From Parastagonospora avenae f. sp. tritici 18332-5 (lineage: Eukaryota > Ascomycota > Dothideomycetes > Pleosporales > Phaeosphaeriaceae), in contig JAFJTR010000102.1 of assembly GCA_022559985.1 (NCBI GenBank), positions 1-64,000 on the forward strand: DNA of 64,000 nucleotides, in the 5' to 3' direction. Shown here in pieces: positions 10,079-21,193 of this stretch; position 1 is the first letter of the stretch, and every line of letters starts with the position of its first letter. The notes beneath the pieces were generated by a model. It was not told where the DNA came from, did not search any database, and worked only from the letters and a program-made list of their open reading frames with translations. A program made the position numbers and the translations under genes.

Positions 10079-11836
10079 AGCTCCTGCAAATGAAAGTTGA
10101 CGAAGATAGAAAGTAATTCCACGAGCGAGGACGTTCGGTGTTGTTTTCGGAGGTTCGTGATAGCCGGCTCAGGGGTCTAGTCGGTTTCCGGGAATTATCT
10201 CACTATCAATTAGGGGCCAACGCAAACTAAAGACGCGTTTTTCTGCTGCGCCGGAATTCCAAAGGAGTATTGGAAAAAGGTATTTGGTGTCAACAAAGAG
10301 CCTTGAGGAGCATGATGAAAGACTGTTTTCTTGTTAGTAGATGATCACAAAGGAGCGGAGGACGCCACATCATACTCACAACAAATGTGAAGAGAAGAAC
10401 CGGGGTGTCAACAGGCTCAACTCAAAGAAACGGGCTCGCAACGTCAACTGTGTGAATGAAATGCCTGTGGCACCAGAATTGGCGGGAGTACGCACACTTA
10501 AACCCCAATTCTCACGATGCACCGGGCAGCCCCCAAACGTCGCAGGCTATGCTGCATATAGAAATGTGCTGGGGGCGGGAGCGTCCAGACCACCAATCGT
10601 GCAGTAGCAGCGCTGTCCCTCGAGCCAGGATGTGGTCTGGTCCCAGCGTCCAAAAGTCTTCAAGCGCTCGAATGCGGCTGCGCCTCTTAAACGGCGAAAT
10701 TAGGCCGGTGAAGCTTACTGAGAGCATCGGGCAGCGAGTGTAGCTGTTCGCGTTGGTACAAGTCGCAGATCACTTTGCGAGCGGAAGGTGATGCTGAAGA
10801 CTAGCCACAGGCAAAAAGAATCTGTGCAAAACGCGAGGTTGTCAGGATGAACCACGGGACCCTGCATGACGGATAAATCCTGTACCTGATCGCTTCCTAG
10901 GTTCGCTGTTTTCGCGAGTTGCTTGTGTTGGGAAAAAGGGCAAGATCGTCGCGGTCGAAACTCCCTTCCTGCAGTGTGGTTCACAACTCCACTTCTTCGG
11001 AAACAACATGTCTTAGACATCGGAAGACAATTGTCTAGATCCGCGGCATTTGCGAGATACCGCAGCCCGGACCTTGGTATTGCTTTTGTCACACATGTTC
11101 TCGTGCCACTTCTGTGCGTGCTCAAGCCTCTCTGCAACGTGCTCACCAACCTAGCCGCTATTGGTGCGTGCTGCCTCGTGGACTGAAGACATCGCGGCTC
11201 CAGCCCATCACATTCGATAGAACTGGATCCTCGGCAGTCGGCATCTGGAGGTCTTGGTGGAATGCAACTCTAGGCAGTTTTTCTCGCACAAGGTTTCTCG
11301 TATGATAAACCAATCCCGTATTCGTATTCTTATTTCGACATTGTGCATCCTTAGTAATTAGGCTTCAGTCATCCGCTGTGAGCCGATACATTAGCCTTCC
11401 TTGCTGTAGTATCTTCGCGAAACTATTAGAAGCAACTAGTATCAATCCTTTCTTGCTTTATGTTATCTTCGCAAGACTATGGAGAAAACCTAGTTCCAAA
11501 ACGCGCCTCACTAATCGCATCTCACTGCATGCTTCTAGATCTATGCAAGCCATAAGCCACAATGTGTAGATATTCCACCACTACATGCAATGCTTGGAAT
11601 CTCACTATATGTCTTCTACGAGTATCTCCGGACGCCCAAGGTGCAGGATATACACGTGATTCACTTCGAATATGCCATCATACACGGAAGCTGCAATGTG
11701 CAATGTGCAATTGCCGGAAAACGGTGCGAAGCATGCAAGATTCCAGATCTAATCATACACGTCTATCTTCCTAGTTCACCACGCTCCACAAGCCTCCCAT
11801 CCTCCTCCCTCCCCTCCCGATATATCTACCACGCCC
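10079..11836. other. Long intergenic stretch without a supportable gene
   Basis: 1.76 kb between the esterase promoter side and the 3' end of the SDHAF4-like gene. Several open frames of 60-145 codons occur on both strands, but they lack ATG, conserved motifs or spliceable partners. I see no transposon ends, tRNA or repeat. Confidence 0.5.
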
Positions 11837-12322
11837 TCAAAAATCCGTAACCCTCCCATTATAGCTCCAATCCCCCCTCCACCTCAACGGATCATTCTTC
11901 GGCCCACCCACCTCCCCCGTCTTGGGATTAACATCCCCCTCAAACTCCGGCGGCGCGCCCCTCCTCATATTCGGATGGAACTCCTCGCCCTTCTTAATCT
12001 CCTTGCCGTTCTCGAAGCGAATCTCTGGTGCGTCGTTGTCGGGCGATTGGTTGATGGCTGGTCGTGAAGAGCTATCGGGCGATTGGTTGATGCGCATGCG
12101 GATGTCAGGCTTGGATGATGGGGCTGGGGAGGGAGAGTCAGATTTGGGAGTGCTGAAGGCACCGGTGCTTTGCTTCTGCAGCTTTTCGAAGATATCTTGC
12201 TCGTCTTTTGGGAGGCGTGGTGGGGCGGGGCTGGTTTTGAAGGAGGTCGCGCGTGGTATGGATGTGGTGAAGGCGCGGCGGGAGAGGAGGCGTGGGAAGC
12301 GGCTTAGATTCTGTGCTGCCAT
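11837..12322 (-). CDS. SDH8: Succinate dehydrogenase assembly factor 4, mitochondrial (DUF1674)
   Basis: A chaperone-like factor that binds the flavoprotein subunit Sdh1 during assembly of respiratory complex II in the mitochondrial matrix. The ATG at 12322 gives 161 aa. The N-terminus (MAAQNLSRFPRLLSRRAFTTS) is a basic, Arg/Ser-rich presequence. The diagnostic part is the extreme C-terminus, with GDVNPKTGEVGGPK followed by DPLRWRGDWSYNGRVTDF, the conserved DUF1674 ending found from bacteria to man. The middle carries a duplicated INQSPD motif from an 18-bp direct repeat (12039-12056 and 12075-12092). The frame is open further upstream, but the presequence argues for 12322. Single exon. Confidence 0.88.
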   Translation of the reverse strand: MAAQNLSRFPRLLSRRAFTTSIPRATSFKTSPAPPRLPKDEQDIFEKLQKQSTGAFSTPKSDSPSPAPSSKPDIRMRINQSPDSSSRPAINQSPDNDAPEIRFENGKEIKKGEEFHPNMRRGAPPEFEGDVNPKTGEVGGPKNDPLRWRGDWSYNGRVTDF

Positions 12323-12659
12323 CTTGATAATTTGCGTGAATGTGAGAGAGACTGAGATTGTGTTGCGCTTGTAGGTGTGGTGTATAGGTGTGTTGTTGCG
12401 AAGTTCGAAGGCGAGAAACTCATCATCGTCATAAATCGGACCGCGGCCTGCGGGGCCAATCGGAGCAGACAGTGGCAACGGAACAGCGTTTTCGTAGATT
12501 CACTCAAACAAGTAGACGTTTCCGATTATTTTTCGAATTACTTAGGTATTCATTTACATGCTTGCGCTAACTTTGCAGTCCATGTCCTACAGCGCGGCAA
12601 CGCCATACAAGTGTCCATATCCCAACGCCAGCCTAATCGTACATCGCAAGCGACCCCAT

Positions 12660-14253
12660 CTATGCAATGTAGCCATTTGCCTCTCCCATGTTTTGCGCAC
12701 TTCTTCTTGCGTCGATGAAGAGATCCTGGCACTCTTCCACATCCTCAACCTGGATCTGCTTGCCTTCCCGTCCGCTGACGTCTGCCAGTACGCTTGCTGG
12801 TGCAAGCAGTTGCAGCGCGTATCTAAGACTAACCTTCTCACCGAGTTGGCTGACCTTGTCCTTTGCTGCATCTGAGATACTGAGTTTCTCTGTCTGGACG
12901 CGCGTAGTAATGATCGACTTGATCTCTGCTGGGCCATATGGATGTGTTGGGATGATCAGAAGACGGGCAAGTAGATCTGATGGGATGCCGTGGGCGGAGG
13001 GAGGGAGATTCTCCCCGCCGCGAATGTGGGTGTTGCCGCGATTAGAAGCGAGGATGACGAGGGGAGACAATGGCGATTCGAGAGCGCGATTGAGGAAGGT
13101 GAAAGCCTCAAGGTCAAGCATGTGAACCTGCTTTTGTTAGCACGTGTATGCGACAAGCCATAGTGATGGACTCGCCTCGTCAATGAACAGCACACCAGGT
13201 ACAAGATCGGCGACGCCCTGGTCGATGTACCTGTTGACGACCTTGTTGATCTCTAACCGCAACTTCTCCGTGATCTCAGTTTTCTTGGGCTTCATCAGCT
13301 GGCCCATCATGCTCATGATGTCCTGTCCACCCTGAGGTCTTGCATTCGCGACATCAAGATCGTGTAGCGTGACATCTTGCACAATCTCCTTCTTCTTGTG
13401 CACATCGCCCTTGGGTATTGGCACATACTCCTCTGCCTCGAGATCGAATTCGGTCGCATACGCGTCTGACCGACCAACGCGCTTGACCGCGCCCGTGTTC
13501 GCTTCGATGTAGATGACATCTCCCAGACGCACGCGTTCCTTCTGTATCGCCTCGTAGATCGATGGGTCCAGGCGCAGCTTCTTCGTGCCCTTGGCGGACT
13601 TGAGGTTGATGAGCAGATGTGAAATTGTGCGGCCGTATCCTCCAAGTGGGTTCTCGGCTTCTTCAGGTGTGAGTTCGGTGACCTCGCCCTCGTAGACTTC
13701 CTTGGTTTCCTTGACGCGCAGCCCTGAGTGAGTGTTAGCGCATGCCCTGGCCATCGTCCTACGCGCCTCGGGACAGCGATGTTGAGTGCTTGATGCTCAC
13801 ACTGTGCGAACAGCGCGCTTTCCGAACATACCTATTGCTCTCCGGAAGTTCTCCATAAGCGCCTCCGTCTTCTTGACCTCAGCTGAGTAGATCTCGCTGC
13901 CGACGATCGGACAGAAGGGCACTTTCGTGCCCAGCTCTTGACTGACAGCCAATGCGAGTGCGGTTTTTCCGGTTCCGGGTCCTCCTGCGAGTAGTACAGC
14001 TCGTCCCGACATCTTCTTCGCCTTGACGAGGTCGACTACCAGGCCGCATGCCTAAGTATCTGTCAGTATAGCTGTTGGAGCCTGGTCTAAAACCCCATTG
14101 TACCTCTCGAGCTGCAGCTTGGCCAATGAAGCCACCTGCAGAAGGATTCGCGCGTCCATCACTCGACAGACCCAAGCCCTTGATATGGCTATGGGCTGCG
14201 GTTCTGCCTTCGCGCGTGTTGCTCTTCACTTCGCTGACCGGGACCGTCGCCAT
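12660..14253 (-). CDS. RVB1: RuvB-like AAA+ ATPase Rvb1 (pontin/RUVBL1)
   Basis: The Rvb1 half of the Rvb1-Rvb2 hexamer used by the INO80 and SWR1 remodellers, by the R2TP complex and in box C/D snoRNP assembly; nuclear ATP-dependent helicase-like motor. Four exons: 14253-14104, 14051-13832, 13723-13176 and 13127-12660, giving 461 aa against about 456 in man. Walker A is GGPGTGKT (73-80) and Walker B ends in DEVH (305-308). The inserted domain II follows LRVKETKEVYEGEVTEL. Introns are 52, 108 and 48 bp. The third begins GC rather than GT (donor GCGAGT, branch GCTAAC, acceptor GCAG) and falls exactly between Glu306 and Val307 of the DEVH motif. Frame and family alignment leave no GT alternative, so it is a real GC-AG intron. 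Closest alternative identity is Rvb2, but the KETKEVYEGEVTEL and GRAVLLAG stretches match Rvb1. Confidence 0.95.
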
Positions 14254-15557
14254 ATTGGCTATCGCAAATCTTCAATCGCTATTGTTTTGTTTAGGACAGG
14301 GTGTTGGTGTATGCGAGTGATTATTTGGGCGTTGATGACGTGGGTTGGCTGGGGGCGCGTCGAGTGTTTGACTGTTTGCAGCTTGAAGTTTTGGGGATCC
14401 AGAGGTTCGCGAAAGACTAGTGTCAGGGCTCATCTCTTGATCAGCCGCCCCAGGCGTCCCCACCTCCGCTCCGCTTACCAAATACCACCACTATCTGCTT
14501 TCTACGCCCTTACTACTTGCTCGAGCTCCTTGCTGCATGAACAACTGCCTCCTTTACCTATCGCGCATCCGGATATGTCTCGGGCAGTTTTTTACACCAT
14601 CGCGCCTTTCCCCCTCGTCTTTTGTTCGCGCCCTCTCCGCGTCACACAACGGGGCTCACTGCGCATTCAAGGGACTTTGTTATGGGTGTGCAGCACCTAG
14701 CAGGGCGTACAGTACTCTACATTTGCTTGCGACAGACCCGTCGCTGATATTATTCCAGGCTTTGTGCTCGACATAGGACTCGAAGCGCCCTCCTGCCGGT
14801 CGCCCTCTCGGATCGCCAACACCCGCACCATAGCCGCTCCTTTCACATAAGGTTCCAGAGTAAGGGACTGGCCCAAAATCACACTACCAACGGAAACCAC
14901 TAAGAGCAAGGATGTCAAGATAATCACGGTCTGGATTCACCAGTGCGACGCACTTTGCGCAGCCATATTTCGTGGCTGTCCAGTGAGTGCATCACAACAA
15001 AACACACCCATTTACGAAAAGACACGCATACGGGCCATCCACGACGAACATGAGAATATTGCTTCATTGAATGTGGCTCTCGACTCGAAGGGCATATTGA
15101 TACAGCCGAGCCGGCAACTGGAAACCCCTTGTTCGCGACCACTCAGTGCCGACCTTCCAGCAAAGTATGCAACCAAATGGCTGCAAGCAGGATCCAAAAA
15201 CACAATCCTCGTCAAGTCGTAATCCGTTGCCGGCATAAGTGCACCCCAGTACTTCTAAGGTGGGGTGAAGGATACTGTACATGAGACCTGATGTTGTTGC
15301 GGGTGGGGTTTTCATGGTGTGTGTGTTAAGGGTAAGAAATTCACGGTCATCGAGTGAATACACGCTGACAGTCTGAGGCAGGTCCTTGCCGGCGTCCTCG
15401 CACATTCGATAACGAGCATCAAGTCGTACCGAAGTTTTGCCAAAGGAGCGGAAAGTCCAAGTCAACTATCAATGCAGAGGCGAGCAGAAGTGAGTCCAAG
15501 AGAAAAATCGAAAGCCACGGAATCACGCGAGGGGTGTTGAGAAGGGACGAGGCAGGC
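14254..15557. other. Intergenic between RVB1 and the BET gene
   Basis: 1.3 kb upstream of RVB1 and downstream of the BET gene. Open frames occur on both strands (for example 15064-15465 minus), but they start at non-ATG codons and show no family resemblance. No repeats seen. Confidence 0.45.
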
Positions 15558-18375
15558 TTACTCCTCTTCGCTCTCGGAGCCGCTCGACTCATCGTCATCG
15601 CTAGAAGCATCATTCGCTGCACACGTTAGTCCTGAGTCACCTGATGCATTTACTAACGACTCACCAGGTGGAGACTGGCTGGACCCGGAAGCGCCGCCCT
15701 GGAACGACTGCAACTTCTCCTGGATTTTGCGCATGTTGTCCTCTTGCTCTGTCTTGCCCATCGGCTTGTTCTTCTTGGGCCTACTGGTCGTCTGCTTGGT
15801 GATCGGCCGTGGAGGCTCAAAGTCATCATCAGCAACCACCCCGCCCTTCGGACCGCGAATCGACTTGATGAACTTGAAGAGCTCTCTTAGGGTGTCATCA
15901 TTAATCTCGTCCATGTCGAGCTCCATCTCATCGTCGTGCACGCTGGCGAGGTGAGGACATCCATTCCTGATGATTTGAACTGCCTTTCTCATATCAGCAT
16001 CACCCAACGTGCTGATGCCTTCTGATATCTCCTGCTTTTGGTTGAATGTCAGAGGCGCCGGGGCCTTGGTCTTTGGTTTGGGCTTCCCTCCCTTTGGTTG
16101 AGGAGGCGGTACAGAAAGAGGTAGACTCTGCTTCCTTTGGAGAGGCTTGGAGCTGCTCTTCTTCTTCTTTGAAGAAGCCTTGGGCGAAGTGCGCTTACCG
16201 CCTTTCTGCTGCTGCAGTAGAGCTTGAGCAGTTTCGTTCAGCTGGGCAATCTGCTGCTGAATAGCAAGGAACTGGGCCTGGGCAGGATCGACTTCGTCCT
16301 CCTCGTCCTCGTCTTCCTCGTCATCCTCGTCAGTGTACACTTCAGGAGATGCCTCAGGCGCATGCGCAGCAAGCCAGTCTGCCTTCTCCCGCCACAGCTT
16401 CTCGAAGATGTCTTCCAAATCGTGGCCCATTTTGTTGACTGCATCGCCTTCGGGATTGAACTTGTAGCAGTTTTGAAAAACTAAATGGGCATCGGCGTGG
16501 AAGTCCTTGGCGCTCTGGTACATACCAGCCTTCAGGTTCTTCTCAATCGTACCGAAGTCCATGGGCTTCTTGATGATCTTGAGGTATGAAGGAATGTTAA
16601 GAGCCACGGGATCTACGGGAGATACGAAAGGATACGAGACGGCAGCGTATTTCGGCTTGAGAAGTTCTGTCAAAACGCTTTCACAAAACTTCAGCTCCTG
16701 CGCATACTTCTTCTTGCGAGGCTTCGCGCTGGAATATGGCAGGTCCTTGGAAGGCCTGTGGATTTCTCGCTTCGGTCGGTCGTTCATACCTGATGAATCG
16801 CGACGTATGACGGGAACCCCTTCAACGAGAGGCCATGCGGGACCCGACGATGTAGCTGTTCCAGGCGTTGTAGCAGCGGGAGACTTCACGGTAGGTGGTG
16901 CGACCCTAGACTCGCGACGAGCCTTGTTGGCCGTGTTGACCGTAGGCTTTTTCGCCTTCAGCTGTTTGGGTGGCTCCTCAGCACTGCTGCCTCGTGGCAT
17001 TTTGCCCATGCCCTTCAAGAAATAGGCCCGCAGATTGTAGCCTGCCTGTGTGACCGGGTGCTGCTTGTTGTTGAACAACTCGCTGTTCTCGATCATCTGG
17101 TCCAGATCTGCCATGAACTCTCTGACGTAGGTGTACTTGTTTTCCTTCAGTTTGTTCTCCATTGTAGACAAGTCCATTGGCTTCTTCACGAGCTCAGGGT
17201 AGGTGGGGATGTTGAGCGCGATGTGATCGACAGGGTCTTTGAATGCAAGAGAAACTTTGATCTTCTTGGTGTTCCTTATTCTCTCAAGTAAGAACTTGTT
17301 CTGCGCACTTGTCATGGGAGTAGTAGGCCATTCCTCGAAGTCGACGGCGTTGTGCACGCCCGAAGGCTCCTGAGCCGAGCTCGAACCGGGCGCCGAAGAC
17401 GCACCATTGCCGTTTGGCTGCTCGGTTTGAGCCGGAACATCTGGAACCTTGAAATCCACCTGACCAGTAGACTCGTCCTCGGTCTTGGTCCGCTTCGCCT
17501 CCGGCACATCATACTCGTCATCTTCACGCGGACGCACTTTTCCAGACGGCGGGGCATCCTCCATATCACGATCAACAAGCGCCGGTGATTGAGTAGGAGT
17601 AGGCTGATGAGCTGCGGCATCGGAGTTTGTTTGGATCGAGAGGTCGTGCATCGGCTTGGTGGGCGGCCCGGAAGATTCAGGTGGTTTTGAGTCTTGGGTT
17701 GCGTCTACGGAGACGTCCATTGCTTCCGGAAATGACTCCTGCTTCGCGAGAAGTTGTGTCTCGGGTACTTGTTGCGTACTCTCAGCCGTTGCAGGCTCCT
17801 CGCGCAAATCTGAAGTTGGAGCCTCCACAGCCTGTCCCAAAGAAGTTGCGCCCATGTCGGAGTCCTCACCGAACAACGAGTTGTTATCTGGCTGGCTATC
17901 AGGCAGAAATTGCGCGATACCGTCGATACCACTGGAGACGTTTGTAGTTGGCTCGAAGGCGGGTTCGACTGCTGTTGCAGGTGCTGATGTGTCCGAAGTC
18001 GTATGATCACCGTTTACAGTAGCTTTGGTTTGCGCAGGATCCTCGGTCGCGTCGGTGCTGGTGATGGGATCATCAAACAGCATTTCGTGATTGCTGGTTC
18101 ATGTTAACGCGCAAGGCACAACGTAGGGGGACGGCAAGATGAGCGGTGAGATGTGATGTGAGGGAGCGCACTCACCCGTTTGTCTCAATGTCCATGGCCA
18201 TGCCGTCCGCCGGCGCAATAGCGCTCGCCTTCAGCTCTGAGGGGGATTTGTCCAATGCAGGTGATGTCATTACTGCCATAGGGCCATAGGAGTGAAGGTC
18301 GAGGTTGCGCACGGCTGACAGAGAGGCGGTGTTGCAGAGGGCAGTTGCGGTTCTGGGGCGGTTAGCGACTGCCAT
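15558..18375 (-). CDS. BDF1: BET-family double-bromodomain protein (Bdf1-like)
   Basis: Chromatin reader that binds acetylated histone H4 tails and recruits the transcription machinery (TFIID, SWR1). Exons are 18375-18176, 18093-15665 and 15616-15558, giving 895 aa. The first intron (82 bp, GTGAGT donor, CCAG acceptor) adds an N-terminal exon. An internal ATG at 18279 is an alternative start. Bromodomain 1 spans about residues 325-430, with NIPTYPELVKKPMDLSTM. Bromodomain 2 spans about 525-640, with the conserved NCYKFN Asn region. The ET domain spans about 750-810 (LTFNQKQEISEGI ... DTLRELFKF). Acidic and Lys/Ser-rich linkers lie between, and the tail ends in an acidic SGSESEEE. The last intron (15664-15617, 48 bp, GTGAGT donor, ACTAAC branch, GCAG acceptor) keeps the frame open if retained, inserting 16 residues. 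Confidence 0.93.
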
Positions 18376-19432
18376 AGAGTTGCGCGCGCGACTGCGCTAA
18401 CAAGACGCGTGCAATAATGACGAACTCGGTAGTAAGTCGGGGAGTGAAAGCTTGGTAGCGCGTTTGCGGCGATCAAGTGGGGTGGGGTTGGGTGTGGCTT
18501 GTCGGTAAAGTGCGAACAGAAGGGAGGGGCAGCAGGCGATTTATTTAAATCCTGCAGAGGAGGCTGAAACGGATGCTAGGTCATGTGACTTACAAGGGTG
18601 GTGGCGATGGGCTTCAAAGCAACGCGCGCAGCGATGACTCAAGGATTGTGTTTGGGCCCGCAGCGCCGACGCGTTGTTGTGGTGCGGCGAAGCGCGTGCG
18701 CACAAAGCAGGAGTGCGGACGGCAAGCAAGCGGTGCAGCCTCAATGCTGCAACAACAAGACACAAATGGGCGCACGGATGGCGATGGCGGCGGCGATGAG
18801 GTGTGGTACTTCAACTTGGGAAAGCTAAAGTGCGCTAGCAGGCTGCAGCTGCTGGGGGGACGCGCAACAACGAATTTTGTGTCGGGTTTCAGGCTGGGCG
18901 CGGTCGCAGTGACGGTGGTGGGGATCGAGTAATGGGCGGACGTATCGGAGGAGGTAAGCGGATTGGCACCGGAGAACAAAAGTCGTGAGTTGGATGGGCA
19001 GTGCCAGGCTGTAATATACTGTGGCCGCGACAGCTTAAGCCAAGCTAGCGCCCCTGTGCTAGCTCCATTCGTAAGTGTGCTGTTGTGGTCCTGCGAACCA
19101 TGAGCTGTGTGCTGAGGTATTTATCTGCTGCGCATCTGCGTGCAAAAGCTCCATCTCTACTACACGCACAGCAGACGCGCCTCCTGGATTTTGATGTTGT
19201 GAACGCGCAGCCTCGATGTTGCTGGTTGTGGATGACACTTGGTCGTTCCTGCTTAAATTCGCGAAGGTCCATGCGTGCTCGGCCCGTGCGTAGCGCATCT
19301 CGAACTTTTTTCTGGGTGCATGAATATGTCCTGTAGCTCTTCAGCATACACAACGACACCACGTCGCGACACAAGGCACCAAAGCCTTGCACTACCACAT
19401 TCGCGTCGCTCACACAAAGGCTGCCTGCAAAT
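18376..19432. other. Divergent promoter region between the BET and Utp12-domain genes
   Basis: 1.06 kb of shared upstream sequence. It contains G/A-rich and CA-rich stretches but no gene that I can support. The two flanking nuclear genes are read away from each other. Confidence 0.5.
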
Positions 19433-20800
19433 ATGCCTGCCACCGTAGCTTCACGCGCCCAGAAAAATTCAAGAGCGACGCGCGATAGTGCGCCGCCCGC
19501 AAAAAAGACGAAGCTCGCCCAATCCCCCGCAGTCGCACGCCCCAACGGCCTCAAGGCACTGGTAAACGGCACCGCAGCACAGAAGCCTACCGCAAAGATC
19601 AATAGCGCCAAAAATGCGCGAAAGAGCCGAGTCGACGAAGCTACTATGGTAGTCGGCGGCGGCCAAGCCGGTCATGGTGACGTCGATATGGAAGATGCGG
19701 AGCAGGCCGTGATCGAGATCAGCAGCGCTGAAGAAAGCGACGGCGAAAGCGACGAGGGCGAGTCTGAGGCGGACGTACAAGCTGGCGCAAGTGACGAGGA
19801 TGCTGCACCCGCAGTCAACGGCCATGCGCTTGAGGAAGACCGACCAGCCGACGACGAGAATGCTGACGCCGAGGAACTATCGTTCGGAGAACGTCTGCGC
19901 GCACAAGAGCCGGAACCCGTCCGAGAAACTCGCATTGTCGATGTCGAGTCTGCATTCGACGCCAGTGCCGAGTCCAAAGCCATTGCGGCAGCATCGCAGA
20001 ACCGTACACTAGCGACCCCGTCGATGAACACGCTGGGAACTGTCCTCACGCAAGCTCTCCGCACCAATGACACAGACCTCCTCGAGTCTTGCCTGCGTAA
20101 TGTTGATGTCGACGCCATCTATGCCACTGTCGAACGCCTTCCATCTCCACTTGTCGGCAACCTCCTACAAAAGCTTGCTGAGCGATTACACAAGAAGCCG
20201 GGACGGGCTGGCATGCTCATGGTATGGGTACAATGGTCGCTTGCCGCACATGGCGGCTACCTCGCCAGCCAACCTCAACTCGTCAGGCAGCTTTCGACTC
20301 TTAACAAGGTGCTGAAGGAGCGCGCTAGCGGACTACAGCCTCTGCTTTCCCTCAAGGGTCGCCTGGATATGTTACAAGCTCAACTCGACCTGAGACGGAG
20401 AAACCAAAGAAGGGCCGCGAATGATGATGAAGATGAGGCTGTCATTTACGTGGAAGGAGAAGATGACTACGTATCTTCCGCAGAAGGATCCGTGGACGGC
20501 GATGCGCCATCCGGTGCTCAAAAGCGATTGCGCGACGAGATGGAGGACGATGACGACAGCTCTGTCGACCAGATGCCTACCACGATGGAGGTTGACGAAG
20601 AGTCTGATGAAGGTAGCGAGGATTCGGATAACCTCTTGGACGATGAAGCGGAAGAGACAGATGTCGACACTGGTGACGACATGTCGGAGCCTATGAGCGA
20701 CGACCTGGAGGACGGAGAAGATGCTTCTGAGAGTGAGGAGGAGTCGAAACCCGCGAGGCGATCCACGGCCGCACGATCTGGCTTGAAGAGTCGACGCTAG
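19433..20800 (+). CDS. Utp12-domain small-subunit processome protein (Utp5/WDR43-like)
   Basis: Single exon, 455 aa, ATG at 19433. The recognisable part is a Utp12/Dip2 C-terminal domain at about residues 203-322 (LTQALRTNDTDLLESCL ... MLMVWVQWSLAAHGGYL ... LKGRLDMLQAQLDLRR). This domain mediates assembly of the U3 snoRNP t-UTP/UtpA-type subcomplexes that process 18S pre-rRNA in the nucleolus. The N-terminal 200 residues are basic then acidic and disordered. The C-terminus is a long acidic tract ending in a basic KPARRSTAARSGLKSRR tail. There is no WD40 propeller, unlike yeast Utp5, so the exact orthologue is uncertain. The KR-rich termini suit nucleolar localisation. Confidence 0.82.
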   Translation: MPATVASRAQKNSRATRDSAPPAKKTKLAQSPAVARPNGLKALVNGTAAQKPTAKINSAKNARKSRVDEATMVVGGGQAGHGDVDMEDAEQAVIEISSAEESDGESDEGESEADVQAGASDEDAAPAVNGHALEEDRPADDENADAEELSFGERLRAQEPEPVRETRIVDVESAFDASAESKAIAAASQNRTLATPSMNTLGTVLTQALRTNDTDLLESCLRNVDVDAIYATVERLPSPLVGNLLQKLAERLHKKPGRAGMLMVWVQWSLAAHGGYLASQPQLVRQLSTLNKVLKERASGLQPLLSLKGRLDMLQAQLDLRRRNQRRAANDDEDEAVIYVEGEDDYVSSAEGSVDGDAPSGAQKRLRDEMEDDDDSSVDQMPTTMEVDEESDEGSEDSDNLLDDEAEETDVDTGDDMSEPMSDDLEDGEDASESEEESKPARRSTAARSGLKSRR

Positions 20801-21193
20801 AAGTATTTCGCGCCAGGTGAGGGCCTGTACAAATCTACCACTGCCATACACTTGGGTGCGTTTGTTTCTGCCATTTCGATGACATGTTTGGTGTCCGGCG
20901 TCAAAGCATCTTGTCAAGAATTTGATACAATTTTCACGGCATGAGACTGTGTCACGGTCTGTTGCATAGCGTTCGAGATAGATATGTCTTTAACTTCACA
21001 AGCAATGTCTCGGTATACTGAAACATAGATCGCATGTCCCTTACCAACTTCAGGTCCACCTCTCTCTTTTTTTTTCGCTGCAACATCAACCACGTCTTCA
21101 TATCCTGCGTCTTTTCTCAACGATCACGGAACCCAGCGTAACTCAGTCTGGCTTGCTACCATCAACACTAGTCCCACGTCCAGATCGTCCCGT
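20801..21193. other. Intergenic between the Utp12-domain gene and an orphan gene
   Basis: 3' flank of the Utp12 gene and 5' flank of the next plus-strand gene. A T-rich run lies at about 21064-21079. Nothing else seen. Confidence 0.45.

Noticed and set aside
10715..11149. 144-codon minus-strand frame in the 10-11.8 kb spacer
   Set aside because: No recognisable motif, composition not protein-like, and no conserved neighbours.
14098..14700. 200-codon plus-strand frame opposite RVB1 exon 1
   Set aside because: Antisense to a conserved exon, with no protein-like composition outside the overlap.
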